Part shown: positions 25,043 through 33,583 of the stretch, piece after piece
Numbering within the stretch: the first letter of the stretch is position 1
How the letters are laid out: each line of letters starts with the position of its first letter
Assembly: GCF_029210375.1 (NCBI RefSeq)
Contig: NZ_JARGER010000039.1
Location: 29,069 to 93,068 of the forward strand
Source: Nocardioides sp. YIM 152315
Lineage (GTDB): Bacteria > Actinomycetota > Actinomycetes > Propionibacteriales > Nocardioidaceae
Direction: 5' to 3'
Length of the DNA stretch: 64,000 bases
Translations under genes and position numbers: made by a program
Notes under the pieces: model-generated
The model's database searches: none
Seen by the model: only the letters and a program-made list of their open reading frames with translations
Told to the model about the DNA's origin: nothing

Positions 25043-25095
25043 CTGAAATGACGCTGACCCGCCCGAAAGTTTCGGGCGGGTCAGCGTCATTTCAG
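25043..25095. terminator. Perfect 26-bp-arm palindrome, bidirectional terminator
   Basis: Arms 25043-25068 and 25070-25095 match at all 26 positions around a single central G. It lies between the MFS stop (25039-25041) and the convergent DJ-1/PfpI gene, whose TGA stop (25094-25092) is inside the right arm. The GC-rich inner stem (GACCCGCCCG) and AAA/TTT tip fit a strong bidirectional terminator. Confidence 0.85.
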
Positions 25096-25631
25096 GGGGC
25101 GAGAGCGTCCTCGAGCGCCTTGATGAACGCCGGGATGTCGTTCGGGTCGCGACTGGTGATGAGCGTGCCGTCGACGACGACCTCCTCGTCGATCCAGGTG
25201 CCGCCGGCGTTGCGTACGTCGTCGGCCAGCGAGGCGTAGCTGGTCAGCCGCCGGCCGCGGGCCAGACCTGCGGACACCAGGAGCCACGGTCCGTGGCAGA
25301 TCACGGCCAGCGGCTTGCCGTCCTCGACGGCCTGCTTGACGATCTGCTGCGCCCGCTCCTCGGTGCGGATCCGGTCGGCGTTCACGGTGCCGCCGGGCAC
25401 CACGACCGCGTCGACCGAGCCGACGTCGAGGTCGTCGAGCGTGCCGTCGACGTCGACCTTCTGCGTCGGCTTCGTGTCGCCCTCGACGGCCTGGATCGGA
25501 TCGGTGCCGGTCGAGTGGATCAGCACGGTCGCGCCCGCCTCGCGCAGCGCGTGGCGAGGCTTGACGAGCTCGGCCTCCTCGAAGAAGTCGGTCGCGATGA
25601 TGGCCACGGTCCTGCCGGTCAGGTCACTCAT
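25092..25631 (-). CDS. DJ-1/PfpI-family protein (type 1 glutamine amidotransferase-like)
   Basis: The 179-residue protein has the family's nucleophile-elbow cysteine in AVICHGPW (C112, followed by H113) and the N-terminal acidic residue region FFEEAELVKP. Bacterial relatives are annotated as PfpI-type intracellular proteases, deglycases or stress chaperones; the activity cannot be settled from sequence. The ATG at 25631 begins MSDLTGRTVAII. The stop codon is embedded in the terminator palindrome shared with the MFS gene. Confidence 0.88.
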   Translation of the reverse strand: MSDLTGRTVAIIATDFFEEAELVKPRHALREAGATVLIHSTGTDPIQAVEGDTKPTQKVDVDGTLDDLDVGSVDAVVVPGGTVNADRIRTEERAQQIVKQAVEDGKPLAVICHGPWLLVSAGLARGRRLTSYASLADDVRNAGGTWIDEEVVVDGTLITSRDPNDIPAFIKALEDALAP

Positions 25632-25653
25632 GCCGACGCGGTACCCGGCCGCG

Positions 25654-26652
25654 TCAGCCCGACACGTGGGTGGCAGCCGCGCGCGCCAGCCCGAGCGCAC
25701 GCCGAGCCCACGCCGGCGAGGCACCGGCCAGACCGCAGGCCGGGGTGACGACGAGCCGATCGCCGACCCCGGCGGGGTCGAGCCCGAGCATGTCGAGCCA
25801 CCGCAGCACGGACTCGGTCAGCTGGGCATCGGTCGTCGGCGTGGCCGGGTCGAGGGTCGGTACGGCGCCGAGCGCGACCGACTCCCCTGCCTCGAGCGCC
25901 TCGGCGAGCGCGTCGTGGTCGGCCGCCGTCAGCGTCGCGAGGTCGACCGACAGGCCGAGCGCCCCCGCCTTGCGCAGCACCGGCCACGGCACGTCGGCCG
26001 CGCACGAGTGCACCCAGGGCTCGGCACCCGCGTCGGCGATCGCCGCGAGCACCCACTCCACGGCGGCGGACGCCTCGGGCAGGTCGACGCTGCGGTGCTT
26101 GTGGAAGCCGGAGGCCGTCGGGACCCTGCCGTCCAGGACCGCCGCCAGCGCGGGCTCGTCGACCTGCACGACGAGCCGCTCGACGTCGGACAGCCGGCGG
26201 CGCACGTCCGCGACGTGGCCGCGCAGGCCCTCCGCCAGCGCCTGGGCGAGCTCGCGCCGCGCCCCGACGTCGGCGAGCACCTTGTCGCCGCGCGGGCGCT
26301 CCACGGTCGCCGCCAGCGTCCACGGGCCGGCCACCTGGACCTTGAACACGCCGGCGAAGCCCTGTGCCTGCTCCTCGAGCCCGTCGAGGTCCTGGGCCAG
26401 CAGGCTGCGGGCCCTGCGCTGGTCGACGCCGCCGCCTCCCCCGGTCAGCCGCCACCCCGCCGGCTGCAGGTCGGCGCCGAGCTCGGCCACGATCGCCAGC
26501 GCCCGGCCGGTCATCGTCGCGGTCGCGCCGCGGCCCGGCACCTCGGGCAGGTGCGGGAGGTCGGGCAGCTCACCGAGGACGACCCGCAGCGCCTCGTCGT
26601 ACGCCTGCTGGTCGTCGCCGGGCATGGACCCGACGCCGGTGGCCGTCACCAT
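25654..26652 (-). CDS. MetE-like (cobalamin-independent) methionine synthase catalytic-domain protein
   Basis: At 332 residues this corresponds to only the C-terminal catalytic half of MetE, a form common in actinobacteria. The TIM barrel starts VTATGVGSMPG. The zinc ligands appear as His and Cys in WVHSCAAD and a second Cys in VTPACGLAG. The methyl donor is unclear, because short forms lack the N-terminal domain that holds polyglutamyl folate. The ATG at 26652 is most likely (a GTG follows directly). It is 73 bp downstream of mnmA on the same strand. Confidence 0.82.
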   Translation of the reverse strand: MVTATGVGSMPGDDQQAYDEALRVVLGELPDLPHLPEVPGRGATATMTGRALAIVAELGADLQPAGWRLTGGGGGVDQRRARSLLAQDLDGLEEQAQGFAGVFKVQVAGPWTLAATVERPRGDKVLADVGARRELAQALAEGLRGHVADVRRRLSDVERLVVQVDEPALAAVLDGRVPTASGFHKHRSVDLPEASAAVEWVLAAIADAGAEPWVHSCAADVPWPVLRKAGALGLSVDLATLTAADHDALAEALEAGESVALGAVPTLDPATPTTDAQLTESVLRWLDMLGLDPAGVGDRLVVTPACGLAGASPAWARRALGLARAAATHVSG

Positions 26653-26725
26653 GGCCGCCCGCCACGGCCGGTGGGCGGGGGGCGTTGAGCGATCCACCGA
26701 GTCGCGGCGGCAGGAGGTGGAAGGC

Positions 26726-27826
26726 TCACCGCTGCCCCGCCTGCACCCGCGACGTGGCCGAGATCGTCGCCGACCCGACCACGCGGGTGCCGTCGTAGAT
26801 GACGGCGGCCTGGCCGGGCGCGATGCCGTACGCCGGGTCGAGCAGCTCGATGTCCACGGCCTCGTCCACGCGCACCCGGGCCGGCAGCTCCTCGCCGTGC
26901 GCGCGCAGCTGGACGGTTCCGGTCAGCTCGCGCGGCACCGTGCCGCACCAGCGTGGCCCGACGCCGGTCAGCCGATCGACCGCGAGCCGCTCGCGCGGTC
27001 CGACCGTGACCGTCCCGGAGACCGGTTCGATGTCGAGCACGAAGCGCGGCTTGCCGTCCGCCGCCGGCCGGCCGAGCCGCAGCCCGCGTCGCTGGCCGAT
27101 GGTGAACGCGTAGGTGCCGGTGTGCGAGCCCACGACCGCACCTGACTCGTCGACGATCGACCCGCCGTGGTTGGGCGCGCGGTCGCCGAGCTTCTCCCGC
27201 AGCCACCCGGCGTTGTCGCCGTCGGCGACGAAGCAGATGTCGTGGCTGTCCGGCTTGTCGGCGACCAGCAGCCCGCGCTCGGCCGCCTCCCGACGCACGT
27301 CGGCCTTGGTCGACCCACCCAGCGGGAAGAGCGAGTGCCGCAGCTGCGCCTGGTCGAGCACGCCGAGCACGTAGGACTGGTCCTTGCCGTGGTCGACCGC
27401 CCGGTGCATCTCCACGAGCCCGTCGGCGCCGGTGCGCAGCTGTGCGTAGTGGCCGGTCGCCACCGCGTCGAAGCCGAGGCCGAGCGCACGGTCGAGGACC
27501 GCGGCGAACTTGATCTTCTCGTTGCACCGCAGGCACGGGTTGGGCGTGCGGCCCGCGGCGTACTCGTCCATGAAGTCCTCGACCACGTCCTCGTGGAAGC
27601 GGTCGGACAGGTCCCACACGTAGAACGGGATGCCGATGACGTCGGCGGCCCGGCGTGCGTCGTTGCTGTCCTCGATCGTGCAGCACCCGCGCGCACCGGA
27701 GCGGTACGAGGCGGGGTTGCGCGACAGCGCCAGGTGGATGCCCGTGACGTCGTGTCCGGCCTCGACCGCGCGGGCCGCGGCGACGGCGGAGTCGACGCCG
27801 CCGGACATGGCAGCGATGACCCTCAT
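26726..27826 (-). CDS. mnmA: tRNA-specific 2-thiouridylase
   Basis: This enzyme thiolates U34 of Lys, Glu and Gln tRNAs. The 366 residues show the PP-loop MSGGVDS (7-13), the catalytic cysteine in NPCLRCN (C98) and the partner cysteine in DICFVADGD (C198). The C-terminal beta-barrel with IGQRRGLRLG is present. ATG at 27826 is one base after the desulfurase stop, so the sulfur donor and acceptor enzymes are co-expressed. Confidence 0.95.
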   Translation of the reverse strand: MRVIAAMSGGVDSAVAAARAVEAGHDVTGIHLALSRNPASYRSGARGCCTIEDSNDARRAADVIGIPFYVWDLSDRFHEDVVEDFMDEYAAGRTPNPCLRCNEKIKFAAVLDRALGLGFDAVATGHYAQLRTGADGLVEMHRAVDHGKDQSYVLGVLDQAQLRHSLFPLGGSTKADVRREAAERGLLVADKPDSHDICFVADGDNAGWLREKLGDRAPNHGGSIVDESGAVVGSHTGTYAFTIGQRRGLRLGRPAADGKPRFVLDIEPVSGTVTVGPRERLAVDRLTGVGPRWCGTVPRELTGTVQLRAHGEELPARVRVDEAVDIELLDPAYGIAPGQAAVIYDGTRVVGSATISATSRVQAGQR

Positions 27827-27827
27827 C

Positions 27828-29012
27828 TCAGCGCCTCGCCGCCCGCGCCCGTTCGACGACCGGCGCGATCGCCTCGACGACGGCATCGACGTCGGCCCGG
27901 GTCGAGGTGTGGCCCAGCGAGAAGCGCAGCGAGTGCCGCGCGGCCTCCGCGTCGCGCCCCATGGCGAGCAGCACGTGGGAGGGCTGCGGCACGCCGGCCG
28001 AGCACGCCGAGCCGGTGGAGCATTCGATGCCGCGGGCGTCGAGGAGCATGAGCAGCGAGTCGCCCTCGCACCCGGGGAAGCCGAGGTGGGCGTTGCCCGG
28101 GAGCCTGCCCCCGAGATCCAGCGGAGCCCCGTGGAGGTGGGCGTCGGGGACCGCCTCGATCACCCGGCGCACCAGGTCGTCGCGCAGCGCGGCGACCCGG
28201 ACGGCGTAGTCGGCCTGCTGCTTGACGGCCAGCTCGACCGCGGCGGCGAAGCCGGCGATCGCCGGGGTGTCGATGGTGCCGCTGCGGATGTCGCGCTCCT
28301 GGCCGCCGCCGTGCACGATCGGCGTCACGTCGAGCTCGCGGCGTACGACGAGCGCGCCCACGCCGAACGGACCGCCGACCTTGTGCCCGGTGAGCGTCAG
28401 CGCGTCGACGCCCGACCGGGCGAACGCGACCGGCACCGCCCCGACGGCCTGCACGGCGTCGGTGTGCACCGGGATGCCGTGCTCGGCGGCGATCGCGACG
28501 ACCTCGTCGACGGGCTGCAGGGTGCCGACCTCGTTGTTGGCCCACATCACCGAGACCAGGGCCACCGACGCCGGGTCGCGCTCGACCGAGGCACGCAGCG
28601 CGTCCACGACGAGCCGACCCCGGTCGTCGACCGGCAGCAGCTCCACCTCGACGCCCGCGGTCTCGGCGAGCCAGTGCAGCGGGTCGAGGACGGCGTGGTG
28701 CTCGATCGACGTCGCGAGGATCCGGGTCCGGCGCGGGTCGGCGGTGCGGCGCGCCCAGTAGGCGCCCTTGAGGGCGAGGTTGTCGGCCTCGGTGCCGCCC
28801 GAGGTGAAGACCACCTCGCCGGGACGGCAGTCGAGCGCCTGGGCGATGGTCTCGCGCGACTCCTCGACGATGCGGCGGGCGCGCCGGCCGGAGGCGTGCA
28901 GCGAGCTGGGGTTGCCGACCTCGAGCAGGTGTGCCGTCATGGCCTCCACCGCCGCCGGCGCCATCGGGGTGGTCGCTGCGTGGTCGAGGTAGACGGTCTT
29001 CAGGTCGCTCAT
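27828..29012 (-). CDS. Cysteine desulfurase (NifS/IscS family)
   Basis: This PLP enzyme takes sulfur from cysteine. The 394 residues include the N-terminal VYLDHAATTPM, the PLP lysine in LTGHKVGG (K211) and the catalytic cysteine in CSTGSACSAG (C337). Direct coupling to mnmA (adjacent, one base apart) indicates that it mainly feeds tRNA thiolation, although Fe-S cluster supply is possible. ATG start at 29012. Confidence 0.95.
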   Translation of the reverse strand: MSDLKTVYLDHAATTPMAPAAVEAMTAHLLEVGNPSSLHASGRRARRIVEESRETIAQALDCRPGEVVFTSGGTEADNLALKGAYWARRTADPRRTRILATSIEHHAVLDPLHWLAETAGVEVELLPVDDRGRLVVDALRASVERDPASVALVSVMWANNEVGTLQPVDEVVAIAAEHGIPVHTDAVQAVGAVPVAFARSGVDALTLTGHKVGGPFGVGALVVRRELDVTPIVHGGGQERDIRSGTIDTPAIAGFAAAVELAVKQQADYAVRVAALRDDLVRRVIEAVPDAHLHGAPLDLGGRLPGNAHLGFPGCEGDSLLMLLDARGIECSTGSACSAGVPQPSHVLLAMGRDAEAARHSLRFSLGHTSTRADVDAVVEAIAPVVERARAARR

Positions 29013-29065
29013 CGCACCGTCCAGCGTACGGCGCGCTCCCACGGTCGACCCACCCGACGCCGTCC

Positions 29066-30028
29066 CTACTTCGCCGCGACCGTCGCGACCACGGCCCGGT
29101 GGTCGCTGCCGGGGACCTCGCGGGTGGACATCGAGACGGCCGCCAGCGACTCGCCGACCAGCACGTGGTCGATCTGCGCGAGCGCGACGGGGACGACGTG
29201 GTACTCCCCACCGTCGGGCCAGGTCGGGTGCCACCCGGCGTTCGCGAGCTCTCCCACGTCGCGGTAGCCGCGGTCGGCCAGGGTGCGCAACGAGTCGTGG
29301 TCCACGGTCGCGTTGAAGTCGCCGACGACGAGGTCGGGCCCCTGCTCGGTGACGGCGTCGACGAGGGTGGCCTGGTCGCGGCGCCAGCCCGCGGCGTCGA
29401 CCGGATAGGTCGGGTGCACGGCGAACACCTGCAGCTCGTCCATCCGGAAGCTCCAGCTGCCGAGCGCCGTCGGCAGGCGTACGGCGTCGGTGAGCTCGGT
29501 CCGCGAGAAGGCCATGGTGCCGGTCGCCATGGTGCCCGGCTCCCCCACCCGGTGCGGGAACAGGGCGTCCAGCCCGGCGCGCTCCATGTCGGCGAGCACC
29601 GCCAGCGTCACCTCCTGGAGCACCAGCAGGTCGACGCCCTGCTCCGACGCCGTGCGCACGACCTCGACGCCGTCGGCCTCACCGAGTCGGAGGTTGGCGG
29701 TCATGACGACCACCTGGGTCGCGCCGTCCGCAGCGGGCGGGTTGGCGCCGCTGACCTGCGGGGCGTACCACCATCCGTGCAGCAGCAGCCCCGCCACCGC
29801 GACCAGCGCGACGGGGAGGGCGTCCACCCGCCAGCCGCGCAGCACGACCATCCTGCCGAGGGCGAGCAGCAGCAGCGCGGCGTACAACGGCAGTGCCAGG
29901 GGCGTGAACGCCACCAGGGCGATGCCGAGTCGGCCGCCGGCGTCGACGAGGCGGGCCCCGGTGACCGCGAGCGCCGCCACGAGCACGACCGCGGCGACCA
30001 GCCAGAACACCACCACCCGTGCGCGCAC
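29066..30028 (-). CDS. Membrane-anchored endonuclease/exonuclease/phosphatase family protein
   Basis: The 320-residue protein has three N-terminal membrane segments (about 5-85) followed by an EEP-fold domain. The EEP marks are VVMTANLR, LLVLQEVT, VVGDFNAT and the closing PGSDHRAVVA. Catalytic activity against nucleic acid or phosphoesters is plausible, and the domain probably faces the outside. The GTG start follows TAGGTT (reverse of 30035-30040) by 6 nt, so it is probably leaderless and separate from proB. Confidence 0.85.
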   Translation of the reverse strand: MRARVVVFWLVAAVVLVAALAVTGARLVDAGGRLGIALVAFTPLALPLYAALLLLALGRMVVLRGWRVDALPVALVAVAGLLLHGWWYAPQVSGANPPAADGATQVVVMTANLRLGEADGVEVVRTASEQGVDLLVLQEVTLAVLADMERAGLDALFPHRVGEPGTMATGTMAFSRTELTDAVRLPTALGSWSFRMDELQVFAVHPTYPVDAAGWRRDQATLVDAVTEQGPDLVVGDFNATVDHDSLRTLADRGYRDVGELANAGWHPTWPDGGEYHVVPVALAQIDHVLVGESLAAVSMSTREVPGSDHRAVVATVAAK

Positions 30029-30067
30029 GGGCCGAACCTATCGGCCTTCGGCCGTGCGCAGGATCAT

Positions 30068-31183
30068 TCAGAGCAGGACCAGGTCGTCGCGGTGCACGAC
30101 CTCGCGCTCGTAGCCCTTGCCGAGCTCGCGCTTGAGGTCGCTCGAGCTGCGGCCCAGCAGCTGCGGCAGCTCCTCGGCGTCGAAGCTCACCAGCCCCCGG
30201 GCCACGGGGTCGCCGTCGGGGCCGGCGAGGTCGACCGGCTCACCGGCGTGGAACGTGCCCTCGACCCCGGTGATGCCGGCGGCCAGCAGCGAGGCGCGGC
30301 GTTCGACGACCGCCACCACCGCACCCGCGTCGAGGACCAGCGTGCCCTTCGGCTCGGTCGCGTGCGCGAGCCACAGCAGGCGGGTGGGCCGCCGCCGGCC
30401 GGTGGCGTGGAAGAGCGTGCCGACCGGCTTGCCCGCGAGCGCCGCGGCCGCGTTGTCGGCGGAGGTCAGGACCACCGGGATGCCCGCGCCGGTCGCGATC
30501 CGCGCGGCGTCCACCTTCGTCTGCATGCCGCCGGTGCCGAGGCCCGCGGCCCCCGACTTGCCGATGCGTACGCCGTCGAGGTCCTCGACCGACGCGACCT
30601 CCTCGAGCAGCGTGCTGCCGGGGTGGCTCGGGTTGGCGTCGTAGAGGCCGTCGACGTCGCTGAGCAGCACCAGCAGGTCGGCGTGCACGAGGTGGGCCAC
30701 GAGCGCCGCGAGCCGGTCGTTGTCGCCGAACCTGATCTCGCTGGTCGCCACGGTGTCGTTCTCGTTGACGATCGGCAGCACGCCGAGGTCGATCAGCTTG
30801 GCGAAGGTCTGGTAGGCGTTGCGGTAGTGCGATCGCCGGGTGACGTCGTCGACCGTCAGCAGCACCTGTCCGGCGATGACCCCGTGCCGGGCGAGCTCCT
30901 CGGTGTAGCGATGCACCAGCAGGCCCTGGCCGACCGAGGCGGCCGCCTGCTGCGCGGGCAGGGCCTTCGGGCGCTTGGGCAGACCCAGCGGCGCGAGCCC
31001 GGCCGCGATCGCGCCGGAGGAGACCAGCACGACCTCCGCGCCCCCGTCGCGGAGCCCGGCCAGCACGTCGACCAGGTCACGCACGCGTTGCGGGTCGATG
31101 CCGCCGGCGGCGGTGGTCAGGGACGAGGAGCCGACCTTGACGACGACCCGCTTCGCCCCGGTCACCTCGGCGCGCACGCTCAT
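30068..31183 (-). CDS. proB: Glutamate 5-kinase
   Basis: The first enzyme of proline synthesis, making gamma-glutamyl phosphate. The 371-residue protein combines an amino-acid kinase domain (RVVVKVGSSSLT, VLTSADNA-type loop, NENDTVAT) with a C-terminal PUA domain. ATG at 31183 overlaps the obg stop (ATGA), the conserved actinobacterial arrangement. Confidence 0.95.
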   Translation of the reverse strand: MSVRAEVTGAKRVVVKVGSSSLTTAAGGIDPQRVRDLVDVLAGLRDGGAEVVLVSSGAIAAGLAPLGLPKRPKALPAQQAAASVGQGLLVHRYTEELARHGVIAGQVLLTVDDVTRRSHYRNAYQTFAKLIDLGVLPIVNENDTVATSEIRFGDNDRLAALVAHLVHADLLVLLSDVDGLYDANPSHPGSTLLEEVASVEDLDGVRIGKSGAAGLGTGGMQTKVDAARIATGAGIPVVLTSADNAAAALAGKPVGTLFHATGRRRPTRLLWLAHATEPKGTLVLDAGAVVAVVERRASLLAAGITGVEGTFHAGEPVDLAGPDGDPVARGLVSFDAEELPQLLGRSSSDLKRELGKGYEREVVHRDDLVLL

Positions 31184-32745
31184 GCCGTCGAGTCGTCTTC
31201 CCCGGGATCCTGCTCCCCGGGATCCTGCTCTGCCCAGTCGGGGTCGTCGGCGGTGCCGATCTCGTACGACGTGGGACCGTACTGCTCCGGTCGGTCGAGC
31301 CGGCGGGCGACGTCGGCGCGGGTCTCGCCCTCGCCGCGCTCCCCCATCGCCTCGTCGATCGCGCGCCGGCGCCGGGCGGCGGGTCGCGACTCGTCGAAGC
31401 GCTGGTCCTCGCCGCGCCTCCCGAGCATCTCCGCGCCGGCGTCGATGCCCGGCTTGAAGTCGAAGACCACGGCGTTGTCGGGGTGGCCGATGAGAACCGC
31501 GTCCCCCTCCTCCGCGCCGAGCTCGACCAGCCGGGTCTCCACGCCCAGGCGGTTGAGCCGGTCGGCGAGGAAGCCCACGGCCTCGTCGTTGCTGAAGTCG
31601 GTCTGGCGCACCCAGCGTTCGGGCTTCTCGCCACGCACCCGCCAGCCCTCGCCGGTGCGCTTGACCGTGAACAACTCGCTGCCGTCGGCCGAGGCGGGCC
31701 GCAGCACGATCCGCCGAGCCTCGACGGCGGGCTTCTCGACGCGTGCGGCGTCGACGATCTCCGCCATCGCGAAGGTGAGCTCGCGCAGCCCCTCACCCGA
31801 TGCCGCGGAGACCTCGAAGACCCGCAGCCCGCGCTCGCGCAGCTCGTCGAGGACGAACCCGGCAATGTCGCGGCCGTCCGGCACGTCGACCTTGTTGAGG
31901 GCGACCAGCCGCGGGCGGTCCTCGAGCCCGCCGTACCGGCTCAGCTCCCCCTCGATCACGTCGAGGTCGTCGACCGGGTTGCGCCCCGGCTCGATGCTCG
32001 CGGTGTCGACGACGTGCACGATCGCGGCGCAGCGCTCGATGTGGCGCAGGAAGTCGTGGCCGAGTCCGCGCCCCTCGCTCGCACCCTCGATGAGCCCGGG
32101 CACGTCGGCGACGGTGAAGGTCGTGTCGCCCGCCGTGACGACGCCCAGGTTCGGCACCAGCGTGGTGAACGGGTAGTCGGCGATCTTCGGCCGCGCCCGC
32201 GAGATCGCCGCGATCAGGCTGGACTTGCCGGCGCTGGGGAAGCCGACCAGGCCGATGTCGGCGACGACCTTCAGCTCCAGCACGATCTCGAGCTCGTCAC
32301 CCGGCTCGCCGAGCAGCGCGAAGCCGGGCGCCTTGCGCTTGGACGACGCCAGCGCGGCGTTGCCGAGGCCCCCGCGGCCGCCCTGGGCGACGACGAGCTC
32401 GGTGCCGGGCCCGACCAGGTCGGCGAGCACGGTCCCCTTCGGGGTGGTCACCAGGGTGCCGTCGGGCACCGGGAGCACCAGGTCGCGGCCGTGCGCGCCG
32501 TTGCGGTGCGCACCGGCGCCGTGACCACCGTGCTCGGCGCGCCGCTTCGGGCTGTGGTGGTAGTCGAGGAGCGTGGTCACGTCGGGCGCGACCCGGAGGA
32601 TGATCGAGCCGCCGGGGCCGCCGTTCCCGCCGTCGGGGCCGCCGAGCGGCTTGAACTTCTCCCGGTGCACCGAGGCGACACCGTTGCCGCCGCGACCGGC
32701 GCTGACGTGCAGCGTCACGCGATCGACGAAGGTCGGGAGCGCCAT
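31180..32745 (-). CDS. obgE: GTPase Obg/CgtA
   Basis: An essential ribosome-associated GTPase. The 521 residues comprise the glycine-rich Obg domain (GGNGGPGGSIIL), a G domain with GFPSAGKSS (G1), DVPGLIEGA (G3) and NKVD (G4), then an OCT domain and an acidic C-terminal tail. The tail includes a short duplication (QDPGE twice, from a 15-bp direct repeat near 31200-31230). It follows rplU-rpmA and overlaps proB. Confidence 0.96.
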   Translation of the reverse strand: MALPTFVDRVTLHVSAGRGGNGVASVHREKFKPLGGPDGGNGGPGGSIILRVAPDVTTLLDYHHSPKRRAEHGGHGAGAHRNGAHGRDLVLPVPDGTLVTTPKGTVLADLVGPGTELVVAQGGRGGLGNAALASSKRKAPGFALLGEPGDELEIVLELKVVADIGLVGFPSAGKSSLIAAISRARPKIADYPFTTLVPNLGVVTAGDTTFTVADVPGLIEGASEGRGLGHDFLRHIERCAAIVHVVDTASIEPGRNPVDDLDVIEGELSRYGGLEDRPRLVALNKVDVPDGRDIAGFVLDELRERGLRVFEVSAASGEGLRELTFAMAEIVDAARVEKPAVEARRIVLRPASADGSELFTVKRTGEGWRVRGEKPERWVRQTDFSNDEAVGFLADRLNRLGVETRLVELGAEEGDAVLIGHPDNAVVFDFKPGIDAGAEMLGRRGEDQRFDESRPAARRRRAIDEAMGERGEGETRADVARRLDRPEQYGPTSYEIGTADDPDWAEQDPGEQDPGEDDSTA

Positions 32746-32832
32746 CAGCTGCCTTCTCTCAGGGTGGAAATCGGAAAAGGGCGTCCCGAGGCCGGGACGC
32801 CCTTCCTGTGAAGCGTGGTTGCGAGCGTCAGG

Positions 32833-33087
32833 TCACTCGCCCGGGACGATGTTGACGACCCGGCGACCGCGACGCGTGCCGAACTCGACGGCGCCCGCCG
32901 CCAGCGCGAACAGGGTGTCGTCGCCACCGCGACCGACGTTCGCACCGGGGTGGAAGTGGGTCCCGCGCTGGCGGACGATGATCTCGCCGGCGTTGACCAG
33001 CTGACCGCCGTACCGCTTCACGCCGAGCCGCTGCGAGTTGGAGTCGCGGCCGTTCTTGGTGGACGCGGCGCCCTTCTTGTGTGCCAT
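32833..33087 (-). CDS. rpmA: 50S ribosomal protein L27
   Basis: The 84-residue ribosomal protein has the signature MAHKKGAASTKNGRDSNSQR and GQRGTHFHPG-type core (VRQRGTHFHPGANVG). It contributes to the peptidyl transferase centre. Located 23 bp after rplU and before obg. Confidence 0.98.
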   Translation of the reverse strand: MAHKKGAASTKNGRDSNSQRLGVKRYGGQLVNAGEIIVRQRGTHFHPGANVGRGGDDTLFALAAGAVEFGTRRGRRVVNIVPGE

Positions 33088-33110
33088 CTCTTCAGTCCTT
33101 CTCGGCTCGG

Positions 33111-33419
33111 TCAGGCCTTGATGTCGGTGATCTTGACCTGGGTGTACTTCTGGCGGTGACCCTGGCGCTTCTTGTAGCCGGTCTTGTTCTTGTACTTCTG
33201 GATGACGATCTTGGGGCCCTTGGTGCCGCCGAGCACCTCGGCGGTCACGGACGCCTTGCCGAGCTTGGCCGCGTCGGCGGTGACCTTCTCGCCGTCGACG
33301 ACCAGGACCACGGGGAGGGTGAGGGACTCGCCGACGGCGGTCGCGACCTTGTCGATCTCGATGACGTCGCCCACGGCAACCTTCTGCTGGGTGGCGCCAG
33401 CGCGCACGATCGCGTACAC
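33111..33419 (-). CDS. rplU: 50S ribosomal protein L21
   Basis: The 102-residue protein shows YAIVRAGATQQKVAVGDVIE at the start and NKTGYKKRQGHRQKYTQV at the C-terminus. I chose the GTG at 33419 because family similarity begins at once and AAGGAGA lies 5 nt upstream; an in-frame ATG at 33443 would add eight residues without a good ribosome binding site. Confidence 0.97.
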   Translation of the reverse strand: MYAIVRAGATQQKVAVGDVIEIDKVATAVGESLTLPVVLVVDGEKVTADAAKLGKASVTAEVLGGTKGPKIVIQKYKNKTGYKKRQGHRQKYTQVKITDIKA

Positions 33420-33543
33420 CGCGGTCTCCTTCGTCGATCTCATGAACTGGAACGTCTTGGTCTGGGGCCGCAACACCCGGGCGGCGACACCCGCGGCTCG
33501 TTGGCACAGAGAGGGCGCGCACCTGAGCGCGCACCGAGGGTCA

Positions 33544-33572
33544 ATAGTACGGACGCGGCCCGTCGAGGGCAA
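33544..33572 (-). promoter_or_regulatory. Promoter of rplU-rpmA with long leader
   Basis: Reading the minus strand, TTGCCC (33572-33567) and TACTAT (33549-33544) are separated by 17 bp. This puts the transcript start near 33537, giving a leader of about 118 nt before rplU. The leader contains a GCGCGC/GCGCGC hairpin (about 33515-33534). Such a leader could regulate L21/L27 expression. Confidence 0.65.
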
Positions 33573-33583
33573 AACCGCGTCGG

